Shown: positions 48,969 through 59,322 of the stretch, one piece after another
Numbering within the stretch: the stretch's first letter is position 1
How the letters are laid out: each line of letters begins with the position of its first letter
From: Agrobacterium tumefaciens
GTDB taxonomy: Bacteria; Pseudomonadota; Alphaproteobacteria; Rhizobiales; Rhizobiaceae
Length of the DNA: 64,000 bases
Assembly: GCF_009649785.1 (NCBI RefSeq)
Contig: NZ_WJOK01000020.1
Coordinates: forward strand, 36,760 to 100,759
Direction of reading: 5' to 3'
Position numbers and translations under genes: made by a program
Notes under the pieces: generated by a model
Seen by the model: only the letters and a program-made list of their open reading frames with translations
Database searches by the model: none
What the model was told of the DNA's origin: nothing

Positions 48969-49739
48969 TCAAGCCGTCAGTTGCTCGTATGCCGCATAGA
49001 TGGAAAGGAAGTCGGAGGCTTTCAAGCTCGCGCCGCCAATCAGTGCGCCGTCGACATTCTCGACACCCATCAGTTCCAGCGCATTGGCAGGCTTCACCGA
49101 GCCGCCGTAAAGAATCCGCATGGTCTTGCCTTCATCGCCAAAGCGCTTGACCAGCTCGTCGCGCATGAAGGCATGGGCCTCGCGTACATCCTGCGTGGTC
49201 GGCGTCAGACCCGTGCCGATGGCCCAGACCGGCTCATAAGCGATGACGGTGTTTTCGGCGGTTGCCTCGTCCGGAAGCGATCCGGCGAGCTGGCGCTTGA
49301 GGATATCGAGCGTCTGGCCCGCCTTGCGCTCATCCGCCGTCTCGCCAATGCAGACGATCGCGATAAGATCGGCCTGGTGGGCGGCAACGGCCTTGGCACG
49401 GACCAGATGATCCGTCTCGGCATGGTCGGTGCGGCGCTCGGAGTGGCCGACGATGACATGGGTGCCGAAGCAATCGGCAATCATCTCGGCGGAAATGTCA
49501 CCCGTATGCGCGCCGGAAACATTCTGGTGGCAATCCTGTCCGCCAATCATCAGCGGGCTGTCGTCGCAGAGCGCGGTTGCCACATAAAGAAGCGTCGATG
49601 GCGGGCAGATCAGCGCATCCACCTTTTCGGAAAGCGCGCCCTTGACGCCCTCTGCCATGGCCTTGATCTGATCGAGCGACGAACGGGTGCCGTTCATCTT
49701 CCAGTTTCCGGCTACAAGCGGTCGAACATTCGGCGTCAT
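48969..49739 (-). CDS. tpiA: Triosephosphate isomerase
   Basis: Glycolytic isomerase, 256 residues. GNWKMNG (substrate Lys) at the N-terminus, [15 protein letters not shown] (catalytic His) in the middle, [14 protein letters not shown] (catalytic Glu and loop 6), and [10 protein letters not shown] near the end are all intact. The ATG 49739 has GGGA at proper spacing and is the family start. It precedes secG. Confidence 0.97.
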   Translation of the reverse strand: MTPNVRPLVAGNWKMNGTRSSLDQIKAMAEGVKGALSEKVDALICPPSTLLYVATALCDDSPLMIGGQDCHQNVSGAHTGDISAEMIADCFGTHVIVGHSERRTDHAETDHLVRAKAVAAHQADLIAIVCIGETADERKAGQTLDILKRQLAGSLPDEATAENTVIAYEPVWAIGTGLTPTTQDVREAHAFMRDELVKRFGDEGKTMRILYGGSVKPANALELMGVENVDGALIGGASLKASDFLSIYAAYEQLTA

Positions 49740-49953
49740 GCGTATCCCATTCCCTTTGTCTCGGAGAGCCGCTTGCGCGAACACCCCTTACCTCAGCCGC
49801 CAGGCGGCCCCTAATCGCGACAGAAACCCTGCCGGAAATCCCGGAATATTTCCTTAAACGCAGCTGATGACAATTGGTACAAAAAAGCAGTCATAAGCTT
49901 CAAAACGTCGGTCAATTTGCCGAAATTCGCGCCTGTCGAACCAAAACTGGACC

Positions 49954-50838
49954 TCATCGGCTCAAAATCCAGTTCAAAACCGCCCGCCAGTCGGTCATGC
50001 GCACCGGCGTTCCATGCGTGCCTGTCTCAAAAAGCGTGAAGCGCGCCGGCTCTCCCGCCTTCAGCAAGGTGCGGAAGATGATGGTCGCCTGACTGTCGGC
50101 GGAATAGACCTTGTCGGCGCTGCCATGGGTGAACCACACCGGCTTTTTGGCTTTCGCAAAGGCGCTCTTCGGAAAGTCGGGATCGACCGCGCCGCCAAGG
50201 ATCGCCATGCCCTTGAGATTGCCGACCGTCGCCTTGTCGCGGCTGATGCCGTAGCAGATGAAGCTGCCCATGGAGGCGCAGGCCAACACCACCGGCTTGC
50301 CGCCGGATTTGCTAGCAGCATAGGCGATCAGCGCGGAAACGTCGGCAACGCCATTGGCATCGAAGGATCGTACGCTCGGCACATAATAGGTGCCGCCATT
50401 GGCGACAGCCAGATTTTTCAGCCGGTTGAAATTGCCACCGAACGTATAGTCGTTCATGCCAAGCCGCCGGTCGCCGCCGCGCCCGTGAATGAAGATCACG
50501 GTGAAGGCCTGCCCGGATGATGGCCCGACGCGGCCCACCTCAAGCGCCCTGCCCTCAACCGCCACGGATTCCATCGCCTGCGCTGTCTTGGGCGCCATAT
50601 CCACATATTGCCGCTTCACCCGGCGTTCCGGTACCTCGTCGCGGCCGTTGATATCGCGCATCTCCTGATAATCGATCACCTCAGATGCGCCGCCATCGGC
50701 CGTGGAAAGCACTGTCTGGCTGGAAAACAGCTCGTCCTTGAACGGCCGCAGCGGCCCGTCCGCCGCCCCGGCGCCGCCCGGCATCGCCGCAACAGTCAGG
50801 CAGAAAAGAGTACAAAACGTGAAATGAGCTGTGGACAT
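49954..50838 (-). CDS. Exported alpha/beta hydrolase-like protein
   Basis: 294 residues with a clear signal peptide (FTFCTLFCLTVAAMPGGAGAA, cleavage around residue 25). The IFIHGRGGDRR oxyanion segment, the nucleophile ACASMGS (Ser in A-S-M-G), an Asp in GSADKVYS and a His in GTHGTPV give a plausible triad. No named family is recognised; it resembles weakly conserved secreted esterases. It stands alone between tpiA and the divergent parE (203 bp gap). Confidence 0.75.
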   Translation of the reverse strand: MSTAHFTFCTLFCLTVAAMPGGAGAADGPLRPFKDELFSSQTVLSTADGGASEVIDYQEMRDINGRDEVPERRVKRQYVDMAPKTAQAMESVAVEGRALEVGRVGPSSGQAFTVIFIHGRGGDRRLGMNDYTFGGNFNRLKNLAVANGGTYYVPSVRSFDANGVADVSALIAYAASKSGGKPVVLACASMGSFICYGISRDKATVGNLKGMAILGGAVDPDFPKSAFAKAKKPVWFTHGSADKVYSADSQATIIFRTLLKAGEPARFTLFETGTHGTPVRMTDWRAVLNWILSR

Positions 50839-51047
50839 GACTTGGTTAACCGTTCATTCGTGGCTGCGAGACTTGCCATTGCCAGGGCGGCAGCGCAATC
50901 CTCCTGTTGCGAAACCCTGACATAGTCGTGGCATAGGGTGCGCCGCGTTAGGCCACACGCCCTGCACGTTTGGCGCTATACTCGCCCCTATTGGCATACT
51001 GATTCGCTTGGCGAAATTCTGACGACACGCTTTTTTGAACCTTGGAC

Positions 51048-53168
51048 ATGATGGACGATAGCAACGATCTCTTCTCCGGTCTTCCGGTGGCACCAAACAG
51101 CGAAACGGAAAAGAACGAGGACACGGCAAAACCCGTGAAGGCCCCGGTGTCCGCAGCCGCGAACGTGAACGTGCAGCCGAAACCAGCAGCCGTTGCGGCC
51201 GTCACGACGCCCCCGCCCCCAGCGCCCGTGTCCCCGTCCGGTGACGATTACGGTGCCTCGTCGATCCGCGTGCTCGAAGGGCTGGAACCGGTGCGCATGC
51301 GGCCCGGCATGTATATTGGCGGCACCGACGAGAAGGCGCTGCACCACCTCTTTGCCGAAGTCATCGACAACTCCATGGACGAGGCCGTCGCAGGCCACGC
51401 CAATTTCATCGAGGTCCATCTCGATACCGAGGGTTTCCTCACCGTCACCGATAACGGACGCGGCATTCCCGTGGAAAACCATCCGCAGGTTCCGGGCAAG
51501 TCGACGCTCGAAGTCATCATGACCAAGCTGCATGCCGGCGGCAAGTTCGATGGCAAGGCCTATGAGACCTCCGGCGGCCTGCATGGCGTCGGCGTTTCCG
51601 TGGTCAATGCGCTGTCCGATCTTCTGGAAGTGGAAGTCGCCCGTAACCGCAAGCTTTACCGCCAGCGCTTTTCGCGCGGCGCGCCGATTGGCGGTCTCGA
51701 AGAACTGGGTGACGTGCACAACCGACGCGGCACCCGCGTGCGTTTCCATCCGGACCCGCAGATCTTTGGCGATCACGCAAAATTCGAACCGGCCCGTATT
51801 TTCCGCATGGCCCGCTCCAAGGCCTATCTCTTCGGCGGCGTCGAGATCCGCTGGAGCTGCGATCCCGGCATGGTGCCCGCCGGTGGCGAAATCCCCGAAA
51901 AGGCCGTGTTCCATTTCCCCGGTGGTCTGAAGGACTATCTGGCCGCCACGCTCGGCAAGGAATTCACTGTCACCCGCGAGATTTTCTCCGGCCGCACCGA
52001 AAAGACCGGTGGCCACGGCGCGCTGGAATGGGCTGTGACCTGGTATGGCGGCGACACGCAGATCCATTCCTATTGCAACACCATCCCGACGCCTGAAGGC
52101 GGTACGCATGAGGCCGGTTTCCGCATCGCACTCACCAAGGGCCTGAAGAACTATGCGGAGCTGACCCAGAACAAGCGAGCCAGGGAAATCACCACCGATG
52201 ACGTGATGATCTCGGCAGCGGGCATGCTCTCCGTCTTCATCCGCGAGCCGGAATTCGTCGGCCAGACCAAGGACAAGCTCGCGACCGTCGAGGCCCAGCG
52301 CATCGTCGAAAACGCGCTACGCGACCCCTTCGACCATTATCTCACCGGCAATCCGGGCGAAGCGGCGAAGCTGCTGGACTGGGTGATCGAGCGCGCCGAA
52401 GAACGCCTGCGCCGCCGCAAGGAAAAGGAAGTCAACCGCAAGACCGCGGTGCGCAAGCTGCGCCTGCCCGGTAAGCTGGCGGACTGCTCGCAGAACACGG
52501 CTGAGAATGCCGAGCTTTTCATCGTCGAGGGTGACTCGGCTGGCGGCTCGGCCAAGCAGGCGCGCAACCGCGCCAATCAGGCCATCCTGCCGCTGCGCGG
52601 CAAGATCCTCAACGTCGGCAGCGCCAGCCGTGAAAAACTCTCCGCCAACCAGCAGATCGCCGATCTCATCCAGGCGCTGGGCTGCGGCACGCGCACCAAG
52701 TACCGCGAAGAGGATCTGCGTTACGAACGCATCATCATCATGACGGATGCCGACGTCGATGGCGCTCACATCGCCTCGCTGCTCATCACCTTCTTTTATC
52801 AGGAAATGCCGGAACTCATTCGTGGCAACCACCTCTATCTCGCGGTGCCGCCGCTCTACGTCATCCGTCAGGGTGCCAAGAGCGCCTATGCACGCGACGA
52901 CGCCCACCGCGCCGAATTGATGGAAACCGTCTTCAAGGGCAAGAAGGTCGAAATCGGCCGCTTCAAAGGCCTTGGCGAAATGATGGCGGCACAGTTGAAG
53001 GAAACCACCATGGATCCCGAAAAGCGCACCCTGCTGCGCGTCGAGATCGACGACGTGGATTTCGAAGGCACCCGCGAGGCGGTCGACAATCTGATGGGCA
53101 CCAAGGCGGATGCCCGCTTCCGCTTCATTCAGGAACGCGCTGCCTTCGCGGATAATTTGGATATCTAA
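51048..53168 (+). CDS. parE: DNA topoisomerase IV subunit B
   Basis: ATPase subunit of the chromosome decatenase, about 706 residues. GHKL ATPase motifs EVIDNSMDEAVAG, DNGRGIPVENHP and GGLHGVGVSVVNALS (N-terminal domain), the Toprim motif VEGDSAGGSAKQARNR and the acidic DADVDGAHIASLL segment are present. A low-complexity Ala/Pro/Lys-rich N-terminal extension (about residues 1-65) precedes the ATPase, as in other alphaproteobacterial ParE. The start is uncertain: ATG 51048 or 51051; a TTG at 51042 is also open. No parC is in the window. Confidence 0.95.
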   Translation: MMDDSNDLFSGLPVAPNSETEKNEDTAKPVKAPVSAAANVNVQPKPAAVAAVTTPPPPAPVSPSGDDYGASSIRVLEGLEPVRMRPGMYIGGTDEKALHHLFAEVIDNSMDEAVAGHANFIEVHLDTEGFLTVTDNGRGIPVENHPQVPGKSTLEVIMTKLHAGGKFDGKAYETSGGLHGVGVSVVNALSDLLEVEVARNRKLYRQRFSRGAPIGGLEELGDVHNRRGTRVRFHPDPQIFGDHAKFEPARIFRMARSKAYLFGGVEIRWSCDPGMVPAGGEIPEKAVFHFPGGLKDYLAATLGKEFTVTREIFSGRTEKTGGHGALEWAVTWYGGDTQIHSYCNTIPTPEGGTHEAGFRIALTKGLKNYAELTQNKRAREITTDDVMISAAGMLSVFIREPEFVGQTKDKLATVEAQRIVENALRDPFDHYLTGNPGEAAKLLDWVIERAEERLRRRKEKEVNRKTAVRKLRLPGKLADCSQNTAENAELFIVEGDSAGGSAKQARNRANQAILPLRGKILNVGSASREKLSANQQIADLIQALGCGTRTKYREEDLRYERIIIMTDADVDGAHIASLLITFFYQEMPELIRGNHLYLAVPPLYVIRQGAKSAYARDDAHRAELMETVFKGKKVEIGRFKGLGEMMAAQLKETTMDPEKRTLLRVEIDDVDFEGTREAVDNLMGTKADARFRFIQERAAFADNLDI

Positions 53169-53232
53169 GCTCGAAAGAACCGTGAAAAGCGGCGCCCGGC
53201 GCCGCCTTCAGGGGTGATGTGGAGGCAACATC

Positions 53233-54123
53233 GTGCGGATCGTGCTGACGGGTAGCTCAGGTCGGGTCGGCCGCGCGATTTTCAGCGCTCTTGCCAGCAG
53301 ACATGAGGTGATCGGTATCGACCGCTCTCCCTTTTCCACCACCCACATTGTCAGCGATTTCGCCGACATGGGACTGTTGCGTTCGGCTATGACGCGGGCG
53401 GATGCGGTGATCCATACCGCAGCGCTGCACGCGCCGCATGTCGGCGTCGTTCCCGACGCGGAGTTCCGGCGCATCAATGTCGAAGGCACCCGCCTGCTGG
53501 CGGCAGCGGCGATAGATGCAGGCGTACCACGTCTCGTCTTCACCAGCACCACCGCGCTTTATGGCGAGGCCGTTTTTGCCGGAACCTGCACCTTCATAAA
53601 CGAAGACACGCCGCCCCGGCCAAGGAGCATCTACCACCGCAGCAAGCTAGAAGCCGAGCAGGCGCCGGAGAAAATCGCTGGTCCGCATCTCGCCGTACGC
53701 GTTCTGCGGATGTCCAGAAGCTTCCCGGAGCCTGCTGATGTGATGGCAAGTTACAGGCTGCATCGCGGCGTCGATATCCGCGACGTGGCCGACGCCCATC
53801 TACTGGCACTCACCAATACGGGCGACGATTTCCAGCGTTATATCATATCGGGTGCAACGCCGTTTTCCGCTTGCGATTGCAGCGACCTCGCAAGCGACGC
53901 AGCCTCAATCCTGCGGCAGCGGGTGCCTGCCCTAGCCGACGCTTTTGCGCAGAGGGCATGGGCGCTGCCTGCAACCATCGACCGCATCTATTCGCCTTTG
54001 CAGGCCAAAAAATCGCTCGGCTGGACCTCCCATTATAGCTTCGAAGAGGTGCTCGCCCAACTTAGCCGCCGCAGCATGGAGGTGCTGCCTGTGGGTGCGG
54101 CTATCAACAGGAAATCCGAATAG
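53233..54123 (+). CDS. NAD-dependent epimerase/dehydratase
   Basis: Extended SDR family protein of 296 residues. The Rossmann motif is VLTGSSGRVGRAIFSAL (GxxGxxG), followed by a Ser in FTSTTALYGE and the YxxxK catalytic pair in YHRSKLEAEQ. The sugar-nucleotide or lactone substrate is unknown. GTG start at 53233 with GGAGG eight bases upstream. It lies after parE (64 bp) and before the PLD-type gene (90 bp), all on the plus strand. Confidence 0.88.
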   Translation: MRIVLTGSSGRVGRAIFSALASRHEVIGIDRSPFSTTHIVSDFADMGLLRSAMTRADAVIHTAALHAPHVGVVPDAEFRRINVEGTRLLAAAAIDAGVPRLVFTSTTALYGEAVFAGTCTFINEDTPPRPRSIYHRSKLEAEQAPEKIAGPHLAVRVLRMSRSFPEPADVMASYRLHRGVDIRDVADAHLLALTNTGDDFQRYIISGATPFSACDCSDLASDAASILRQRVPALADAFAQRAWALPATIDRIYSPLQAKKSLGWTSHYSFEEVLAQLSRRSMEVLPVGAAINRKSE

Positions 54124-54213
54124 CGTACCAAGGCACGGCCTGCGTGAACGCTTTCCCCCCTCGCGCGTTTTCACGGCGCCTGATACTCTTCGGGGCGGGA
54201 GCGATCAAAACAA

Positions 54214-55770
54214 GTGACTGCATTTTGGGTCTTCATCATCATCCTTTTCCTGGTCATAGGAACCAGCGTGGTTGTCGTGATCGGCAAGCAGCGGGAAAAG
54301 GCCATTCCCAAACGCCCCTCAACTGCCCTGCCCGTTGCCGAGGATGCGACCGGGCTCGACCGCCACTGGCAGTCGATAAGGAATGGCTGGAACGAGAAAA
54401 ACGCGCTCTGCCTGCTGCATTCCAATCTGGATGCCTTTGCAGTGCGCATGGCGGCGACGCGGGCGGCCGGCCGCAGCCTTGATCTGATGTATTACATGTG
54501 GAATGCCGACCTGACCGGTCGGCTGATGATGCGCGAGGTCATTGCAGCGGCTGATCGCGGCGTGCGCGTGAGGCTGCTTCTGGACGATCTCGGCGTCTCG
54601 ATGTCCGACCGCATCTTCCACGCCATCGACAGCCATCCCAATATCGAACTGCGGCTCTTCAACCCAACCAGGGCGCGGGAAAACATCCTGTATCGAAGCA
54701 TGGAACTGGTCCTCCGGTTCCGAAGCGTCAACCGGCGCATGCACAACAAGGCGTGGATTGCCGACGGACGCGCCGCGATCGTTGGCGGCCGTAATATTGG
54801 CGACGCCTATTTCGACGCCGCCGAACGAGCCAATTTCCATGATTTCGACATTCTCGGTTTCGGCAGGATCGTTGCGGATGCCACCGAAATCTTCGACGAC
54901 TACTGGAACAGCGCCGTTTCCGTTCCCGTGCGCTCGCTTTTGGCTCGCAGGCCGAGCAAGCTTGCCAGGTTAAGACGCGAGCTTGCTGCGCTGCCGAAAA
55001 GCGAGGCTGCCAAACCCTATCTCGAGCGCGTCGAAAACCAATATGGCAGCGGTCATTTCCTGATGTCGGACCGCCTGCACTGGGTCGATGAAGCCGACGT
55101 GCTTGCCGACCCGCCGGAAAAAGCAGCGGGAAAACGCCGCAACGGCCACAACTTCCTGATGGAGAGCCTGCTGCCGCTGATGCAGGCGGCAAATGACAGC
55201 CTGCACATCACCTCCCCTTATTTCATTCCCGGCAAACAGGGCTTGGACATTTTCGCAAACCTTGCCGAGCGCGGCGTCTCGGTTGCCATCCTCACCAACT
55301 CGCTGGCTGCAACAGATGTTGCCGCCGTTCACGCCGGTTACGCACGGTATCGAAAGCCGCTTCTACTGGGCGGGGTGCGACTGCATGAACTGCGTGCACA
55401 GGCGGACCAGCCAAGCTTTACGCTTCGAGGTTCAGGACAGGCGAGCCTCCACACCAAGGCTTTCTCCCGCGACGGCAAGACCGGCTATATCGGCTCGCTC
55501 AATTTCGATCCGCGCTCTGCTTCTCTCAACACGGAAATGGGCGTCGTTTTCACCTCAGCCCCGCTGGTTGCGCGCATGGACGAGATATTCAGCGAAGAGA
55601 TCCGCCGCTCGATGAGCTTCGAGCTGGATATAGACAACGGCAATCGCATCGTCTGGATGACCGAAGAACACGGCCAGCCGAAGACATACCGACGCGAACC
55701 GGACGCTGCCATCAGCCGCCGGATCGTCGCGGGCATCATGCGTTTCCTGCCGCTCGAGTCTCAGCTTTGA
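54214..55770 (+). CDS. Phospholipase D / cardiolipin synthase-like protein
   Basis: 518-residue membrane-anchored phosphatidyltransferase-type protein. An N-terminal hydrophobic helix (FWVFIIILFLVIGTSVVVVIG, about 4-24) anchors it. Two HKD motifs follow: HNKAWIADGRAAIVGGRN in the first half and HTKAFSRDGKTGYIGSLNFD in the second. It may make cardiolipin or hydrolyse phospholipids; Agrobacterium cardiolipin synthases have this architecture. GTG start at 54214 with GGGAG upstream at a long spacing. Confidence 0.88.
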   Translation: MTAFWVFIIILFLVIGTSVVVVIGKQREKAIPKRPSTALPVAEDATGLDRHWQSIRNGWNEKNALCLLHSNLDAFAVRMAATRAAGRSLDLMYYMWNADLTGRLMMREVIAAADRGVRVRLLLDDLGVSMSDRIFHAIDSHPNIELRLFNPTRARENILYRSMELVLRFRSVNRRMHNKAWIADGRAAIVGGRNIGDAYFDAAERANFHDFDILGFGRIVADATEIFDDYWNSAVSVPVRSLLARRPSKLARLRRELAALPKSEAAKPYLERVENQYGSGHFLMSDRLHWVDEADVLADPPEKAAGKRRNGHNFLMESLLPLMQAANDSLHITSPYFIPGKQGLDIFANLAERGVSVAILTNSLAATDVAAVHAGYARYRKPLLLGGVRLHELRAQADQPSFTLRGSGQASLHTKAFSRDGKTGYIGSLNFDPRSASLNTEMGVVFTSAPLVARMDEIFSEEIRRSMSFELDIDNGNRIVWMTEEHGQPKTYRREPDAAISRRIVAGIMRFLPLESQL

Positions 55771-55801
55771 CTTATCGCGGCTTTGATAACGAAAAGTCCG
55801 G

Positions 55802-56635
55802 TCAGGCCGCCGGTCTCACGCCAGCCTTGGCCAGCTGTATCTGCACCAGCGTGTCGAGGTTCTGGTTGACGCGGCAATAAAATTCCTCGTCGATGAAGGG
55901 CCGCAGCATGAAATCGTTGCCACCCGCCTTCAGGAACCGCGCCGACAAAAGCCGGTTGGTGGAAGAGGAAACGCCGATGATGCGCAACTCGTGCGAACCG
56001 CGCACGGTGCGGATGCGCCGTGTCAGTTCGAAACCGTCAATATCGGGCATATTGTAGTCGGTCACCACCAGCCCGATATCGGGATTGGCCTTCAGGATTT
56101 CGAGCGCCTTCGCACCGCTATCGGCAAGGCTGACGCGGAAATTATAACGCTTGAGGCGGCTGGAAAGCAGCGCCCGCGCCGTTGGGCTGTCATCCACGAT
56201 CAGCACATGGTGGCGGTGGTTGGTGAGGAACCGACAGATGGATTCCGTCAGCATGTCCACGGCAAAGATATTGTCTTTCAGAATGTAGTCGACCACATTC
56301 TTGGCGATCAGCGTCTCGCGGGTCGCCTCATGAAACGTGCTGGTGAAAACGATGGTAGGGATCGAAAGATCGATCAGATATTCCAGCGCCTCGCCGTTCT
56401 CCGCCCCCGGAAGATTGATGTTGGAAATCGCAAGCGTCACGGGTTCGGCCGAGTGTTCGTAGCACGCCTGCAACTCCTCGAAGTTACGGCACACCTCCAC
56501 GGAAACGCCCAGCAATTCCTTCAGGCGCATGCTCACCATCTGGGTGAACACATTGGTATCTTCCGCAAGCAAAATGCGGCAATTGGTAAATGGCACACCC
56601 GAATATTGCATGCCCGTAATGCCCAGAAAATTCAT
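55802..56635 (-). CDS. Two-receiver response regulator with degenerate first domain
   Basis: 277 residues: two receiver domains and no output domain. REC1 (about 20-135) has the acidic pair (Glu25 Asp26) but Asn72 (SNINLP) where the phospho-acceptor Asp should be. REC2 (about 142-262) has Asp148/149, phospho-acceptor Asp193 (TDYNMP) and Ser223 (GVSSST), but Arg245 (FMLRPF) in place of the conserved Lys. REC1 is therefore probably a pseudo-receiver that regulates partner binding or REC2. It could act in a phosphorelay through a diguanylate cyclase or kinase elsewhere. Convergent with the PLD gene. Confidence 0.85.
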   Translation of the reverse strand: MNFLGITGMQYSGVPFTNCRILLAEDTNVFTQMVSMRLKELLGVSVEVCRNFEELQACYEHSAEPVTLAISNINLPGAENGEALEYLIDLSIPTIVFTSTFHEATRETLIAKNVVDYILKDNIFAVDMLTESICRFLTNHRHHVLIVDDSPTARALLSSRLKRYNFRVSLADSGAKALEILKANPDIGLVVTDYNMPDIDGFELTRRIRTVRGSHELRIIGVSSSTNRLLSARFLKAGGNDFMLRPFIDEEFYCRVNQNLDTLVQIQLAKAGVRPAA

Positions 56636-56740
56636 TTTGTCCCAGTCCCCCGTCGTCTTTCACGGGAAATTAGCAGGCGTATTTTTCAGAATGATTAATA
56701 ACACTTTTGCCCGAAAACAGTCGGCATACATGCTTACCCA

Positions 56741-56775
56741 AAAGAAAACACGGCCCCCGAGGGAGGGCCGTGTTT
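56741..56775 (-). terminator. Intrinsic terminator of the DMGDH-like gene
   Basis: Arms AAACACGGCCC (56746-56756) and GGGCCGTGTTT (56765-56775), loop 8 nt; on the minus strand TTTTCTTTTGG follows. It lies about 23 bp past the stop. Confidence 0.88.
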
Positions 56776-56797
56776 CGAATGCTTCCAGGAAAATCCC

Positions 56798-59311
56798 TCA
56801 GGCGCGCAGCAGCGCGTTTTCCGTATCGAAGGGGCTTTCTTCCACCACCTCGGCATCATAAAGCGTGCCGAGAATGCGGATTTTCAGCTTTGTGCCAATC
56901 GTGGCATATTCGGGTTTCAGCATGGCAAGCGCAATCGATTTGCCGATACGCCAGCCAAAGCCGCCGCTCGTCACACGGCCGGCAAGTGCGCCATCTGCAT
57001 CGAAGATGGCTTCAGAACCACGCGCATCCACATCCGTATTGCCCGAAACGGTCAGCGTCGAGAACACCGATTTCAAGCCGGCTTCCTTGTATGCCACCAG
57101 CGCATCGCGGCCGATGAAGTTTTTCTCCGGACGCAGGAAACGGTCGAGACCTGATTCATAGGCGTTATATTCGACCGAAAGCTCGCGGCCCATGTTGCGA
57201 TACGACTTTTCAAGCGACATCGACACCATCGCACGAATACCGAATGGCTTGATGCCAAATTCGGCGCCCGCTTCCATCAGCCGGTCGAAGATGTAGTTCT
57301 GCATTTCGATAGGATGGTGCAGCTCCCAACCCAGTTCACCGACGAAGTTGACGCGCAACGCATGCGCCGTCGCCACACCCACGGAGATCTGCTTCGCCGT
57401 CAGCCACGGGAAATCCTTGTTCTCGAGGCTGGTACGGGTCAGCTTCTTCAGGAGATCGCGCGACTTCGGACCGGCAAGCACCAGCACGCCGTATTTCTGG
57501 GTGATGGGCTGCAGCACGACGGAACCGTCGGTGGGCGCAAGGCGCTGAAGCACGTCATGATCGTGCGCTTCAAGACCACCGGCGGACACCAGATAGAACC
57601 GGCCCGGCGCCCATTCATAGACGGTGAACTCCACCTTCACGCCGCCATTCGGCGTCAGAAGGTGCGTCAGCGCAATACGGCCGCGCTTCTTCGGCACGAT
57701 ATTGGCGAGAATGCTGTCCAGCCAGGCGCGCGCGCCGGGACCGGAAACTTCCATCTTGGCGAAGGCCGACATGTCAAGCACGCCGACATTCTGGGTGACG
57801 TTCTTCACCTCGTTGCCGACATGTTCGAAATAGTTCGAGCGGCGGAACGACCACTTCTCAACGATACGGCCATCATCCAGTGGCGGCGCATAGTTGTGGC
57901 TGGTGATGACATCCGCACCGACGCCGAGGTCCTCTTCGCGCAGCGCATAACCTTCCGGCGCATACCAGTTGGCACGCTCCCAGCCGTAAACGGAACCGAA
58001 CACGCCGCCAAGCTTCTTCAGACGGTCGTAAACCGGCGTCGTCTTCAGCGGACGGGCAGCGGAACGTTCTTCATCAGGGTAATGCATGGTGAAGACGTTG
58101 GCATAGGCTTCCTCATTCTTGGCAATGAGGTAACCTTCCGTTGCGTGAGGGCCGAAGCGGCGCGGATCGACACCCATCAGATCGAGTGTAGGCTCACCAT
58201 CAACGATCCATTCGGCAAGCTGCCAGCCAGCACCACCAGCAGCGGTGATGCCGAACGAGTGGCCTTCATTCAGCCAGAAATTCTTCAGGCCCGGTGCCGG
58301 ACCGACGATCGGGTTGCCATCAGGCGTATAGGCGATAGCGCCGTTATAGACCTTCTTGATACCGACTTCACCGAAAGCCGGAACGCGCACCATCGCCGTT
58401 TCGATATGCGGCATAAGCCGGTCGAGTTCCTCCTGGAACAGCTCATATTCGCTATCGTCAGAGGGACCGTCGACATAACAGACCGGAGCGCCGACTTCGT
58501 AAGGGCCGAGGATCAGACCGCCGGCCTCCTCGCGCATGTACCAGGCCGAATCCGATTCACGCAGAACGCCCATTTCCGGCAGACCCTGACGGCGGCGCTC
58601 CAGAATGGCCGGATGCGGCTCGGTGACGATATATTGGTGCTCAACCGGGATGACCGGAATATTGATGCCGACCATCTCGCCGGTCTTGCGGGCAAAGGAG
58701 CCGGTGCAGGAGATGATATGTTCGGCGATGATCTCGCCCTTATCCGTCGTCACCTTCCAGTGACCGTCTTCCAGCTGCTCGATGGCGGTGACGGTGGTGT
58801 TGCGATAGATGGTGGCGCCACGGTCTCGCGCGCCCTTCGCCAGCGCCTGCGTCAGGTCGGCGGGCTGGATATATCCATCATCGGGGTGCTGGATGGCTCC
58901 CAGCAGGCCGTCCGTCTCGCAAAGCGGCCAGATTTCCTTCACCTGCTCAGGCGTCAGCATGTTGACCCGCACACCGATGGTCTCGGCAATGCCGGCATAA
59001 TACATATATTCGTCCCAGCGATCCTTGGTGCGGGCGAGACGAATGTTCGAGACCTTGGAGAAACCGACATTCATGCCGGTCTCTTCCTGAAGCTCCTCGT
59101 AGAACTTCACCGAATACTTGTGGATCTGGCCGACCGAGTAGCTCATGTTGAACAGCGGCAAAAGACCGGCTGCGTGCCAGGTGGAACCGGAGGTCAGTTC
59201 CTTGCGCTCGATAAGGACGCTGTCGCTCCAGCCCTTCTTGGCAAGATGATAAAGCGTCGAAACGCCGACGACGCCGCCACCGATCACCACCGCCCGTGCA
59301 TGTGTCTTCAT
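56798..59311 (-). CDS. Dimethylglycine/sarcosine dehydrogenase-like flavoprotein
   Basis: 837-residue two-domain enzyme that oxidatively demethylates an N-methyl glycine and passes the C1 unit to tetrahydrofolate. The N-terminal DAO-type FAD domain begins VVIGGGVVGVSTLYHLAKKG, and ELTSGSTWHAAG holds the His that binds FAD covalently in mammalian DMGDH. The C-terminal half is a GcvT-like folate domain (FRRSNYFEHVGNEVKN through EESPFDTENALLRA). Length matches the DMGDH/SARDH family. Electrons would go to ETF. Stands alone with its own terminator. The exact substrate (DMG, sarcosine or betaine-derived) is not decided. Confidence 0.9.
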   Translation of the reverse strand: MKTHARAVVIGGGVVGVSTLYHLAKKGWSDSVLIERKELTSGSTWHAAGLLPLFNMSYSVGQIHKYSVKFYEELQEETGMNVGFSKVSNIRLARTKDRWDEYMYYAGIAETIGVRVNMLTPEQVKEIWPLCETDGLLGAIQHPDDGYIQPADLTQALAKGARDRGATIYRNTTVTAIEQLEDGHWKVTTDKGEIIAEHIISCTGSFARKTGEMVGINIPVIPVEHQYIVTEPHPAILERRRQGLPEMGVLRESDSAWYMREEAGGLILGPYEVGAPVCYVDGPSDDSEYELFQEELDRLMPHIETAMVRVPAFGEVGIKKVYNGAIAYTPDGNPIVGPAPGLKNFWLNEGHSFGITAAGGAGWQLAEWIVDGEPTLDLMGVDPRRFGPHATEGYLIAKNEEAYANVFTMHYPDEERSAARPLKTTPVYDRLKKLGGVFGSVYGWERANWYAPEGYALREEDLGVGADVITSHNYAPPLDDGRIVEKWSFRRSNYFEHVGNEVKNVTQNVGVLDMSAFAKMEVSGPGARAWLDSILANIVPKKRGRIALTHLLTPNGGVKVEFTVYEWAPGRFYLVSAGGLEAHDHDVLQRLAPTDGSVVLQPITQKYGVLVLAGPKSRDLLKKLTRTSLENKDFPWLTAKQISVGVATAHALRVNFVGELGWELHHPIEMQNYIFDRLMEAGAEFGIKPFGIRAMVSMSLEKSYRNMGRELSVEYNAYESGLDRFLRPEKNFIGRDALVAYKEAGLKSVFSTLTVSGNTDVDARGSEAIFDADGALAGRVTSGGFGWRIGKSIALAMLKPEYATIGTKLKIRILGTLYDAEVVEESPFDTENALLRA

Positions 59312-59322
59312 TTACAGAACCC

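Noticed and set aside
53189..53205. GCGGCGCC/GGCGCCGC hairpin after parE as a terminator
   Set aside because: The loop is one base and no T run follows, so it is weak as a terminator.
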